From: Choristocarpus tenellus KU-1152
Lineage: Eukaryota; Phaeophyceae
Length of the DNA stretch: 25,009 nt
Direction of reading: 5' to 3'
NCBI GenBank assembly: GCA_964200185.2
Contig: CAXNAD020000193.1
Coordinates: 1 to 25,009, forward strand
Position 1 is the first letter of the stretch. Each line of letters opens with the position of its first letter. Both the position numbers and the translations under genes were made by a program. Under the pieces are notes generated by a model. It was given only the letters and a program-made list of their open reading frames with translations. It was not told the DNA's origin and did not search any database. This document shows, in pieces, positions 21,201 to 25,009 of the stretch.

Positions 21201-24193
21201 CCTGTTAGCACAGGTGGAGAGTTTACATCCTCCAGAAGGATGTGGAAGGTCTGAGAACCCCAACCACCATCTGTCCAAGAACCAACGGCCTTGGCCCAGA
21301 CATGCACTTCAACAATCCCCCTGGATTGGAAAGGTGAGGTGAACACAAGTCGTGACAATGCCTTATTCAGGTTGTCTAGACTACCAGTGAGCTCTCTCAC
21401 TGTAGAAGACACCACAGTTTCCATAACACTTGATCCTAGAGCAGCCAATGGAGTTGAGACATTTCCTTTCGAGCAGCTTAGACGTATCAAGTATTGGGGC
21501 TGCCCAGCACCTTCTTCTGCAACTTCCCAGGCAATAGTATGACTCACATGTAGCAACGGCAATGGTATTACTGACCCTCCAAGTCCGTGGAGAAACCCAT
21601 CCACCTCTATTGTGACGGTAGGTGCGACATCCTCTGGAACAATGTTTACTGGACATGCGGCAACTACTTGTCTTGCACCTCCCTCCCCAAAGTTGCCCAG
21701 ATCGTTTGCTGTCACTGTAAGCATGTCAATAGGTGTCCATCCCTTGACCATCTCCACCACATGAACAGTTGCACCCGCTTCTTGCAGACCTGATCCATTG
21801 ACCACAAGATTGGGCAAGTCACCTGCATGTGGGGGGATCCCTGAAGGGAGGAACGTAATGTCCCAGTAGCGCCCAAGTGTAAGCGCTAAGGGTGACGAAA
21901 TAGCAGCTGACCCAGAAGCAACAATTACATCACCAATTTCTGGCAATGCAATTAAATGAGCCCTCAGATCGTTGGCTGAAGCAAATATTGATATGGGTGC
22001 AGATGCCTGCTGCTCCTCCAGGGCTAATGTGAAGGTACCATATATTTCAGAAGGAGCGTGCCCAGCTTGCACCAGGTTGACTGACACGGATGGTTTTGGT
22101 AAGATCCCCGGCAAGTTGAATGAATATGGTGTGTCAACAGGTCCAGTGCCATTGGCCACAAGATTATTAGCATAAACTTCCATTATTGGTAGAGAATGGG
22201 GAACATCAACAAACGTCACTGCCCATGTGTAGCCACCATGCAAATCAGCCCCACTTCTTCTCACAACTGTTGTGACTGAGGCATAGGTCAACATCTTCAG
22301 TCTTAAATTGCTTACCTCAGATAAGGATGAGCTATTAGAGGATGAATTGAGACCTATCAAGTATTCGGCATGACTGGCACTCAGATTGAAACATTCTGCT
22401 AACATGCTATTTACACCAGCCTCTACCGATTCATTCCCCGAAGCTGGGGCATCAGCCGCCAGAAGTGGGGACCATACAACACTACTGTTAACAGCAGTCG
22501 CGCTATTTGTTGATCTGTTGACTAGATTGGAGGTGATGAAGACGGCCTCCAGCTCCTCAATAAAAACATGGCAGTTCATGGACAGGGAAAAATTCCCTTC
22601 AATGAACCCTCCACTTGTAAGAGTCGTCACTGACTGTATAATTGCAACTTCTTGTGTGTTTACTGTTACCCTTTGAACCTCTCGGCGTGCCCTCTTGGCA
22701 TTGGTGCCGGTTGACAAGCCTCGTGGAGGATAGTAGTACAGCTGACTGAGAGTTGATCGAAGATGAGTGATGGTGTCATTGATCACCAGCCGCTGGTATC
22801 CTTGCCAATCAGGTGTTTCAATCTGAAGTGCTGGACTGACACTATCACGCAAGTACAGTCTGCCCATTTCTGCCTCAACTGTGACGTGCATGATAGAGTC
22901 AGGTTGGGCCTCAAGATCTGGGTCCTCTACATGGATATGGTCTAGAAGAACCTCACGCCCTTCAATGGTCAACATTGGAACCTGTGGTAGCAGCAGTATC
23001 GGGGGATCATTGATGGCTGAGACAAGGACTTGGGTTGCAGCATTAACTTTGCACCCAAGATCTCCCATTTTCTTAGAGGCCTTCTCCCAGATTGCAGTGA
23101 TGTCATCATGCCCTCCAGTCCAAGAATTCCAGTGATCACGCGGTCGGTAAGTGATACGGGCCATTGCACCAACAATAATGGAGGATGCACCAGTTAGGCG
23201 AACACGGCTCCGAGGTCTTGTTGTGTACACCATAGGCATCAGGGTCTCCAAGCTTGGACAATGTTTGCATCCACCCCAACTATCATCCAACATGAACAAG
23301 AGTGATGCGGAGCAATGTCCTATCCTCTCATCCCCTCCACTAGTGCAATAAAACCCAGAATCAAAATTTGGAAGATCGCAGGAATATTTGGCAGATGTTG
23401 ACTCAAGAATATTGTCAATGCACCATGTCCCCTGGTTCAACAGAATAGTCTCAACAACACTGAGAGCATAATCCTCAACATCATGGAGTGATACACTCCA
23501 TGCTAGACCGTACTCAGCACCAGCATTAGGATGGCGAAGTACAGTGGCGTTGACACTTCTAGGCAGAGCAGCTAAGGCATCCCTCACCTCATCAGCAGTT
23601 GCATCGGTGAACAGTGGTTGCGTCACCATGCCACTGATGTCACCATAACCGACTCTTGGTTCCAGTGCCAGACGGAATGTCCCAGCAATAGGAGTCACTC
23701 CTGGGACAAGGCGACTTACTACAGCTGTTGTGTTCGCGTTATTGAGAGGGCAATCCTCCAAATAAACCTTGTCCACAGATTCCATGCATAAACTGCCAAT
23801 CAACGGGCGGGGCCCTGGTTCATTGAATGTGATGGTCCACACATAGCCATCAATATTACTCTCCATGTCACTCAAAAGCAAGGAAGATCGAGTTACTGTT
23901 ATCTGACTTCGGAGACTGGGAAGCATTGTGAGGGCTTTCAGTACCTCATCTGGGTCTGCATTGGCAGGAAGCTGTACAGTAGAGTCGCTATTGAAACTTA
24001 GCGCAAATGTGCCGGTTGGCACTGCACCATTAAATCCCGAGAGAGTTAATTTTTGTACTTCACCAACAAATGATGTAGAACCCTTCAAGTGCTCCACTGC
24101 TGTCACCTCGAGGGTACTATTTTCCGAAACTTCTGCCAGGAGTAAAGGTTGGTCCCCACCATTCACCAAGGAGTCCAGAAAGGTCAAGGCTAC
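1..24193 (-). CDS. Giant multi-exon surface/matrix protein gene, partial at both ends
   Basis: This entry is the overall gene; its exons are listed separately. Eighteen exons on the minus strand join into one open frame of about 5,150 codons, apart from one unresolved junction at 8057/7962. The product is a mosaic of extracellular-type beta repeats: V-N-D-P-P cadherin-like/CSPG-like repeats, GG-x-x-W-x-V-T-F repeats, E-L-W-x-x-D-G-T repeats and a Cys/Trp module near the C-terminal side. I see no transmembrane segment, kinase or enzyme motif in the window. Asn-x-Ser/Thr sequons are frequent, which fits a secretory-pathway protein. The repeats resemble those of bacterial giant adhesins and of animal FRAS1/FREM/CSPG4-type proteins, but true cadherin calcium motifs (DxNDNxP, LDRE) are absent. 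Start and stop codons, signal peptide and any membrane anchor lie outside. The adhesion or matrix role is inferred from architecture only. Confidence 0.88.
222..1071 (-). other. Intron (850 bp)
   Basis: It lies between the phase 2 donor at 1071 and the acceptor at 222. It is AT-rich with scattered short open frames on both strands, none with recognisable content. No repeat or RNA gene seen. Confidence 0.72.
1072..1190 (-). CDS. Short exon (39 codons plus 2 bases): Cys/Trp module, part 3
   Basis: The acceptor is ..cagacag|GCGGAAAAT, phase 0, and the donor is CAGAG|GTGAAAATG, phase 2. It encodes AENREMATMEP, then LVYFGQCGWDGYKWGGQSR and THFRFSDSQ. The split Arg codon AG|G is completed by the next exon. 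The competing acceptor four bases earlier (ggcag|ACAGG) gives another frame that contains no matching motif and ends in a stop. The C-G-W-D-G-Y-x-W-G-G core and R-F-S-D-S turn suggest a compact carbohydrate- or protein-binding fold, but I do not recognise the family. Confidence 0.72.
1191..1878 (-). other. Intron (688 bp)
   Basis: It lies between donor GTGACTAC and acceptor gacag, phase 0. It holds AT-rich sequence with an exact 10-base palindrome pair ccaaaata/cattttgg near 1634..1650. No coding content recognised. Confidence 0.7.
1879..1947 (-). CDS. Short exon (23 codons): Cys/Trp module, part 2
   Basis: The acceptor is ..tttttcacttcag|GACACTAAG and the donor is GAG|GTGACTAC, both phase 0. 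It encodes DTKWEASRRFDCPDGYHWAS followed by S-Q-E. The W...F-D-C-P-x-G-Y-x-W pattern looks like a disulfide-stabilised small extracellular fold and resembles no part of the beta repeats upstream. A longer open frame over the same region (2153..1875) is in a different phase and carries no recognisable content. Confidence 0.75.
1948..2566 (-). other. GC-AG intron (619 bp) carrying MITE copy A
   Basis: The donor is GCAAGATG and the acceptor is cacttcag, phase 0. More than 40% of the intron is the MITE. The rest is AT-rich with a GT-rich microsatellite-like patch (tgtatgtgtgtgaatgtg, 2083..2100). Confidence 0.7.
2293..2553 (+). mobile_element. MITE copy A (261 bp), in intron
   Basis: It is bounded by imperfect 23-bp terminal inverted repeats, left beginning GAGTGAAAGTATCTTAGAGG and right the inverse of GAGTCGAAGTATGTTAGAGG. 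The flanks are a perfect 4-bp duplication, TTCT at 2289..2292 and 2554..2557. Inside, a subterminal segment (tgtttgtccatttggggctt) is mirrored near the right end (ttttggcccctaaatg). No coding capacity. It lies in the intron 1948..2566, only 13 bases from the GC donor of the upstream exon. Copies B and C share both ends and blocks such as ggaacaagga. Confidence 0.85.
2567..2674 (-). CDS. Short exon (36 codons): transition from ELW repeat to Cys/Trp module
   Basis: The acceptor is ..tctgctggcag|GCAGGAGG (phase 0) and the donor is CAG|GCAAGATG, a GC-type donor identical over GCAAGA to the one at 13192. The peptide begins A-G-G-I-D-T-S-W, which parallels the A-G-D-S-T-H-G start of the previous exon, then diverges to QHQDECGGFRQSSFEP and RVFFAVAQ|. 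The first Cys of the following module (DECGG) lies here. A MITE terminus lies 13 bases past the donor. Support comes from the matching phase on both sides and from the full-length open frame. No start codon is present. Confidence 0.75.
2952..3095 (-). CDS. Short exon (48 codons): one complete ELW-DGT repeat
   Basis: The acceptor is ..cttcaatctcag|GCTGGTGAT and the donor is CAG|GTTTATTATCC, both phase 0. The exon encodes exactly one repeat: AGDSTHGRELWRTDGTSPG, then TVLVKDIYPGMKGGNPS, then LTPFKGFLYFQ. This is the E-L-W-K/R-x-D-G-T...L-V-K-D-I-x-P-G motif known from many bacterial surface and secreted repeat proteins, often annotated as hyalin-like or ELWxxDGT repeats. The residues before the intron (YLFFQ upstream, LYFQ here) are matching strand ends, so the exon boundary equals the repeat boundary. 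There is no start codon in it, so an ORF scan misses it. Confidence 0.88.
3096..3594 (-). other. Intron (499 bp)
   Basis: The donor is GTTAGAGG and the acceptor is tcaatctcag, phase 0, with a T-rich tract before the acceptor. Nothing else seen. Confidence 0.8.
3595..5832 (-). CDS. Exon (746 codons): four cadherin-like linkers, ending in an ELW-type repeat
   Basis: The acceptor is ..ctactcttacag|GGGGATGCT and the donor is CAG|GTTAGAGG, both phase 0. Four linkers are visible: RHNDPPQVHVPG (near residue 35), RNDPPVLIVT (near 195), VNDPPVVTPPF (near 430) and VNDPPMLSLP (near 640). Three full repeats lie between them, with W-x-G-x-D turns (DWYGMDEIVITVDDRG, NWNGIDTVRI, DFFGPGARIIVEAWDHG). After the last linker the protein switches to a different fold class: GTELWRSQGVFPG, a lysine-rich loop, then FLVADINEGLGDGSP and SWGGYLFFQ|. 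This matches the E-L-W-x-S-x-G...L-V-x-D-I...Y-L-F-F pattern completed in the next exon. The upstream part after the acceptor (CEDPSGLTAHATVVV) is coding although it lies before the first internal Val/Met start. Confidence 0.9.
5833..6299 (-). other. Intron (467 bp)
   Basis: The donor is GTTCGTACC (weak) and the acceptor is cttacag, phase 0. It is AT-rich, with no repeat or gene recognised. Confidence 0.78.
6300..6656 (-). CDS. Exon (119 codons): linker and cadherin-like repeat
   Basis: The acceptor is ..tggtcaccag|ATCTCTGGA and the donor is CAG|GTTCGTACC, both phase 0. The start of the open frame usually chosen here (6584) is not the exon start. The exon extends to 6656 and includes HQQVVSVIVHPQSDPPFLE, where QSDPP replaces the usual V-N-D-P-P. 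Then follow AEEDMTSVVHGVRVTDPDGE, an S-V-G-L-P strand and VYTPPTHWTSMKQ|. The downstream junction gives MKQ|GDAIQILCEDPSG, the expected final strands. The donor sequence GTTCGT is weak, but no other donor keeps the repeat intact. Confidence 0.84.
6657..7025 (-). other. Intron (369 bp)
   Basis: The donor is GTGAAG and the acceptor is gtcaccag, phase 0. A plus-strand open frame at 6725..6994 lies here but has no recognisable content. Confidence 0.8.
7026..7303 (-). CDS. Exon (92 codons plus 2 bases): cadherin-like repeat body
   Basis: The acceptor is ..accccggcag|ACGTTGACC (phase 1) and the donor is CAG|GTGAAG (phase 0). The encoded peptide has an acidic opener (DVDLDERQGATVLF), the strand GSEHGMLYLAFSDG, then ANTNTALHSLVYIPNPNWNG and NDTLTFAVNDQGW, which are textbook positions of this repeat family. 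It ends WSAQ| just before the final strand. The frame was chosen because it joins both neighbours. A longer open frame in this region, starting further upstream (7399..7103), is a shadow. Confidence 0.86.
7304..7734 (-). other. Intron (431 bp), phase 1
   Basis: The donor is GTAAGG and the acceptor is ccggcag. This is the only clear phase 1 intron, and the split codon encodes Asp. Nothing else seen in it. Confidence 0.8.
7735..7962 (-). CDS. Exon (76 codons): linker and acidic opener of a cadherin-like repeat
   Basis: The acceptor is ..ttttacgcag|GACAGGG, with the exon starting on the last two bases of a codon. The donor is TCGG|GTAAGG, phase 1. The frame is fixed by the linker VAVNDPPRVQLSG and the opener EDVNLEVLGVSVS, and by the downstream junction, where the split codon G|AC encodes Asp (GVSVS-D-VDLDERQG). 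The stretch ahead of the linker (YIPVPFTFHKWLNHRVRV) replaces the usual final strand. The upstream junction is one base out of frame with the best donor, as noted for the preceding exon. Confidence 0.8.
8057..8334 (-). CDS. Exon (92 codons plus 2 bases): core of a cadherin-like repeat; downstream junction out of frame
   Basis: The acceptor is ..aatgtttcag|GTTCGAGTG, phase 0; the peptide VRVEILVDHGQLTLS directly continues the previous exon. The repeat is complete through NHAFDRMVYRGDVHWNTLG and SVSNSHSGLGG. The best donor is ATGTG|GTGAGTTTA, leaving two bases of a codon, whereas the next exon begins with two bases and therefore needs one. The sum is one base too many. A run of six A on the plus strand at 8064..8069, inside this exon, is a likely place for a one-base assembly error. 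A weaker in-frame donor (GCT|GTACAC) also exists. Confidence 0.75.
8568..8789 (-). CDS. Exon (74 codons): linker and opener of a cadherin-like repeat
   Basis: The acceptor is ..gcctcgacag|AGTGATACC and the donor is CAG|GTGTGGGTA, both phase 0. Joined upstream it reads GGCPQ|SDTLTVPILIL. The linker is degenerate (SEPDEPIIHFP in place of V-N-D-P-P). The opener VVGLHIDEKDG and a short loop lead to IWPGQ| at the end, just before a repeat strand in the next exon. A second possible donor (CATTTCAG|GTGAAAG, 33 bases further) would be out of phase with the next exon, so I rejected it. Confidence 0.8.
8790..10034 (-). other. Longest intron (1,245 bp), carrying MITE copy B
   Basis: The donor is GTGAGG and the acceptor is cctcgacag, phase 0. 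Apart from the MITE at 8919..9152 it is unremarkable AT-rich sequence. A small unseen exon is possible, but the repeat joins without one. Confidence 0.75.
8919..9152 (+). mobile_element. MITE copy B (234 bp), in intron
   Basis: The 23-bp ends are nearly perfect (GAGTGAAAGTATCTTAGAGG and the inverse of GAGTTAAAGTATCTTAGAGG), flanked by AAAG at 8915..8918 and 9153..9156. It has the same orientation as copy A but is shorter and more diverged in the middle (poly-A tract at 8983..8991). The subterminal inverted pair tccgtttggggct / gcccccaaacgga is clear here. It lies in intron 8790..10034. Confidence 0.85.
10035..10598 (-). CDS. Exon (188 codons): cadherin-like repeat
   Basis: The acceptor is ..tctggctag|GAGTTGAGT and the donor is CAG|GTGAGG, both phase 0. 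The exon completes the previous repeat (ELSLTVHDAWGSSASAVV). Its linker is LPENDLPVIDMTG. It then has one complete repeat with DVDLGHYDD as acidic opener, SNGTLSLPGG as the G-x-L strand and YRGRQDFFGTDEVIITVSD as the closing strands. The tail after D-L-G-H-H-G-Q-G is longer and more basic than usual (CSRGARGRAG..), with two cysteines. The following intron is the longest in the window and carries a MITE. Confidence 0.86.
10871..11500 (-). CDS. Exon (210 codons): cadherin-like repeat with long insert
   Basis: The acceptor is ..atatttacag|GTGAGTGTG and the donor is GAG|GTAGGGAGC, both phase 0. The upstream junction reads GIDGLE|VSVNDRGNGG, the standard final strand and glycine turn of the repeat. 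The linker is VNDSPRLIVP. The repeat that follows carries an unusually long loop between linker and acidic motif (about residues 40-85), then LLEDPDIPIT, a G-A-I-L-L strand and YQSDRNWNSWGWGG. The exon ends before the last strand, which continues in the next exon. Nothing suggests a function beyond repeat structure. Confidence 0.86.
11501..12170 (-). other. Intron (670 bp) carrying MITE copy C
   Basis: The donor is GTGAGT and the acceptor is atttacag, phase 0. The MITE sits 39 bases from the acceptor side of the intron. The remainder is AT-rich with nothing recognised. Confidence 0.82.
11539..11800 (-). mobile_element. MITE copy C (262 bp), inverted relative to A and B
   Basis: The left end GAGTCAAAGTATGTTAGAGG matches the right end of copy A, and the right end is the inverse of GAGTGAAATTATCTTAGAGG, so the copy is in the opposite orientation. 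It shares cttgttccggacacacctttt with the complement of copy A. The flanks show TAA on both sides, or TAAG if one terminal G has been lost. It lies in intron 11501..12170. Confidence 0.83.
12171..12941 (-). CDS. Exon (257 codons): two cadherin-like repeats
   Basis: The acceptor is ..ttattccaaag|GTGACC and the donor is GAG|GTGAGT, both phase 0. The exon opens in the strand after the acidic opener of the previous exon (VTITADTGDILIAI). It completes that repeat (EYRPREDWHGWDRIVVDVAD), has the linker VNDPPVVEVSN, then most of a second repeat ending YTPDADWNGIDGLE|. The second repeat holds a long loop with GGGTRVGDGTGMM. Key conserved positions are W-x-G-x-D and Y-x-P before the Asp/Asn-rich turn. 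The upstream intron is the GC-AG one (251 bases). Confidence 0.88.
13193..16876 (-). CDS. Exon (1,228 codons): cadherin-like repeats flanking four GG-W repeats
   Basis: The acceptor is ..gttcgtcag|GTGTCC (phase 0). The donor is CAG|GCAAGA, a GC-type donor, phase 0, because the frame joins as GSTFQ|VTITADTGD. The first about 550 residues are cadherin-like repeats with linkers INDAPQVSLP (near 115), NPAVRPQILL, RHPPVINWP and TNTPPTVKIE. About residues 640-1070 hold four GG-W repeats whose core strands are SHEWRITF, GGRTWLVTF, DSVTWSITF and GGQRWTVAF, separated by roughly 90-150 residues. A C-N-G-C-G motif sits ahead of the first, near residue 620. A final repeat ends in the linker VDNPPVVYWCG and an acidic LRIQDADSEG opener. 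This is the longest exon in the window, with no internal stop. It probably arose from internal duplication or from loss of introns. Confidence 0.9.
16877..17958 (-). other. Intron (1,082 bp)
   Basis: The donor is GTGTGC and the acceptor is gttcgtcag, phase 0. Several short open frames occur on both strands without recognisable content. No MITE copy found. Confidence 0.8.
17959..18156 (-). CDS. Exon (66 codons): linker and start of a cadherin-like repeat
   Basis: The acceptor is ..cctttccag|GTTCAAATT and the donor is AAG|GTGTGC, both phase 0. The joined peptide across the upstream junction reads VATVN|VQISHQSED. The exon contains the linker ANNPPSVYSPAVP, then an acidic motif (KEDSGPVTLVGVFVTDPD) that opens the next repeat. 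The downstream junction reads DGKIK|VSLQVKPLAAG, placing the intron exactly before a G-x-L strand. The upstream intron is only 135 bases. The size and frame of this small exon are supported mainly by repeat continuity on both sides. Confidence 0.85.
18292..20499 (-). CDS. Exon (736 codons): tandem cadherin-like repeats
   Basis: The chosen acceptor is ..atttattgcag|TATGATGAG, phase 0, and the donor is AAT|GTGAGT, phase 0. Joined to the upstream exon it gives ..LQGIKM|YDEKGYQSV, which restores a repeat of normal length. About five to six repeats follow, each with a closing G-x-L-x-x-V/I-N-x-x-L-x-x-L-x-Y-x-P strand pair and W/F-x-G-x-D loop (for example FSGNDTINITV, LWGSDEISVL). Linkers vary: SIPPVIGL, VNDPPRIVLP, QPDLPSISIVP and LPYVPSALVL. 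Only one is the classical V-N-D-P-P, so these repeats have drifted more than those further downstream. An in-frame upstream acceptor at 20646 would add 49 codons (separate entry). No enzymatic motif is visible. The role is presumably that of an extended stalk or adhesive array. Confidence 0.88.
20500..20646 (-). other. Possible alternative in-frame exon extension (49 codons)
   Basis: A second acceptor, ..attcttgcag|GGTAAC, lies 147 bases upstream of the preferred one and keeps the same phase 0 frame with no stop. The added segment would contain five cysteines (starting GNTFCSSS, ending FHLLQ) and does not resemble the flanking beta repeat, which is complete without it. I therefore treat it as intron or an alternatively spliced insert. 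cDNA is needed to decide. Confidence 0.35.
21038..24193 (-). CDS. Exon (1,052 codons): GG-W repeats plus cadherin-like repeats
   Basis: The acceptor is ..aacttcag|GTAGCC and the donor is ATG|GTTTGT, both phase 0. The exon starts inside a GG-x-x-W-x-V-T-F repeat (V-A-L-T-F-L-D..GGDQPLL). Further copies peak near residues 116-123 (GYVWTITF), 230-236 (LAWSVSL), 653-661 (GGYTWAVTF) and 774-781 (RYWDITF). Each is followed by a P-L/L-P hydrophobic strand and a variable G-rich loop. V-N-D-P-P-type linkers lie near residues 393-398 (INDPPILLL) and in the last 100 residues (VNSPPVLTG). A Cys-rich stretch interrupts a cadherin-like repeat at about residues 258-312. R-A-R-R near residue 501 could be a furin-type site. 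Sequons are dense around residues 555-625. The preceding exon lies outside the window. The exon ends inside a beta repeat that continues in the next exon. Confidence 0.9.
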
Positions 24194-25009
24194 CTGAAGT
24201 TAAAAGGTACAAGTAAGCCAGAAGTCAGAATAGTTCAAGGAGGTATATGTCAAGCATATGACTTGGAGGCTACTGCAGGTTCAAGCCATATATATTTTGG
24301 GGTCATCTTGTACCTAGGCCTGATGTACCTACTTCAAGTTACAGCTTGATCATATTTCTATCAAATCTACGCAACCCTATATCTTTCCTTCCAATTACCC
24401 CTACCATTGAAGGATAGTAAATTCTACACAAACTTGGGGATATGGGTTTGAAACTTGTCATGCAGTCCTGTAAGAGTACTTTGCATTCACATCATGTAAT
24501 CTATATAAAGCAGAACTGTATCCAACAGGTAGATTAACAAACACAGGCCCAACCCATATCAATCTTTCCTTATTATGCACATATAATCTCCAACAACTCT
24601 CATGTCAAAACATACTTGTAATCATGACTGACATCACTGAGAGATTAGAAAACAAGACTTGGAGCTCCAACCAATAGAATATTTTTTCCCAGGTTGAAAA
24701 TGAGTGAAAAAAACATTGGAGGAGGCCATGAACCTGGTCAAGGGCCTAGAAGCTGTACATAATTCCCTGTCCAAGGCAGAGTGTTTGACTTCCCCCACCT
24801 TGGATCATGTTAGACCTAGATCACCTTTGCCAGGGAATTGACCTCCAAATAAGGCTCAAAGTATCTAGGGGGGGTGGTGGCTGTCCATTCAGGGGCCCAT
24901 TTCTCCACGTCAAGGTTCTAGGGTGATTTGGTTGTATATATCAGATGGACAATGTAAATGCGCTTTTCCTGGTCAGGGCCTGAATGGACACTCTGATGTA
25001 GACCCCCCC
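24194..25009 (-). other. Intron or upstream region, no exon recognised
   Basis: This lies upstream of the first visible exon, behind a good acceptor (tgtaccttttaacttcag). I read all minus frames and found no beta-repeat peptide. The diverged MITE at 24854 suggests the intron continues past the window end. Confidence 0.65.
24854..25009. mobile_element. Diverged MITE relative, truncated by window end
   Basis: The left end (gctcaaagtatctagggggg) resembles the A-C terminus (GAGTCAAAGTATCTTAGAGG) but ends in a run of G. The last bases of the window end in a run of C, and tgtccattcaggggcc near 24892 is mirrored by ggcctgaatggaca at 24978..24991. The outer part of the right inverted repeat would lie beyond 25009. 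This points to a palindromic-ended element of a related but distinct subfamily. Confidence 0.55.

Noticed and set aside
1-25009. tRNA, rRNA, CRISPR or bacterial operon signals
   Set aside because: No cloverleaf, rRNA core motif, spaced direct repeats or Shine-Dalgarno pattern seen. Coding is interrupted by GT/GC-AG introns.

Overview
The window is nuclear DNA of an intron-rich eukaryote. It is dominated by one very large minus-strand gene that enters at the high-coordinate side and leaves at position 1. I placed 18 exons (24193 down to 1) by matching splice sites, reading frame and repeat content across each junction. Together they encode about 5,150 residues, with neither the start codon nor the stop codon in the window. 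The coding exons look clearly GC-richer than the T-rich introns. The lineage cannot be fixed from this window: a stramenopile alga or a streptophyte alga/bryophyte-grade plant are guesses, not results.

Layout of the protein, N to C: (1) exon 24193..21038, and later exon 16876..13193, mix two repeat types, a GG-x-x-W-x-V-T-F repeat of about 90-130 residues and a cadherin-like/CSPG-like beta repeat with a V-N-D-P-P linker; (2) exons 20499..18292, 18156..17959 and 12941 down to 5832..3595 are almost purely V-N-D-P-P repeats; (3) the end of exon 5832..3595 and exon 3095..2952 carry E-L-W-x-[ST]-D-G-T repeats of the kind common in bacterial surface proteins; (4) four short exons (2674..2567, 1947..1879, 1190..1072, 221..1) encode a compact Cys/Trp-rich module that I do not recognise from a named family. 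The composition implies a secreted or cell-surface, heavily glycosylated adhesion or matrix protein.

Fourteen of the 17 complete introns are phase 0, and two use a GC donor with an identical GCAAGA sequence. One junction (8057/7962) has two strong splice sites that are one base out of frame, so this allele or assembly may carry a single-base error or lesion there.

Three introns hold copies of a non-autonomous DNA transposon (MITE) of 234-262 bp with 23-bp terminal inverted repeats and apparent 4-bp target duplications. A diverged relative, cut by the window end, lies at 24854..25009. No rRNA, tRNA, CRISPR array, promoter or terminator was found, and no convincing plus-strand gene.
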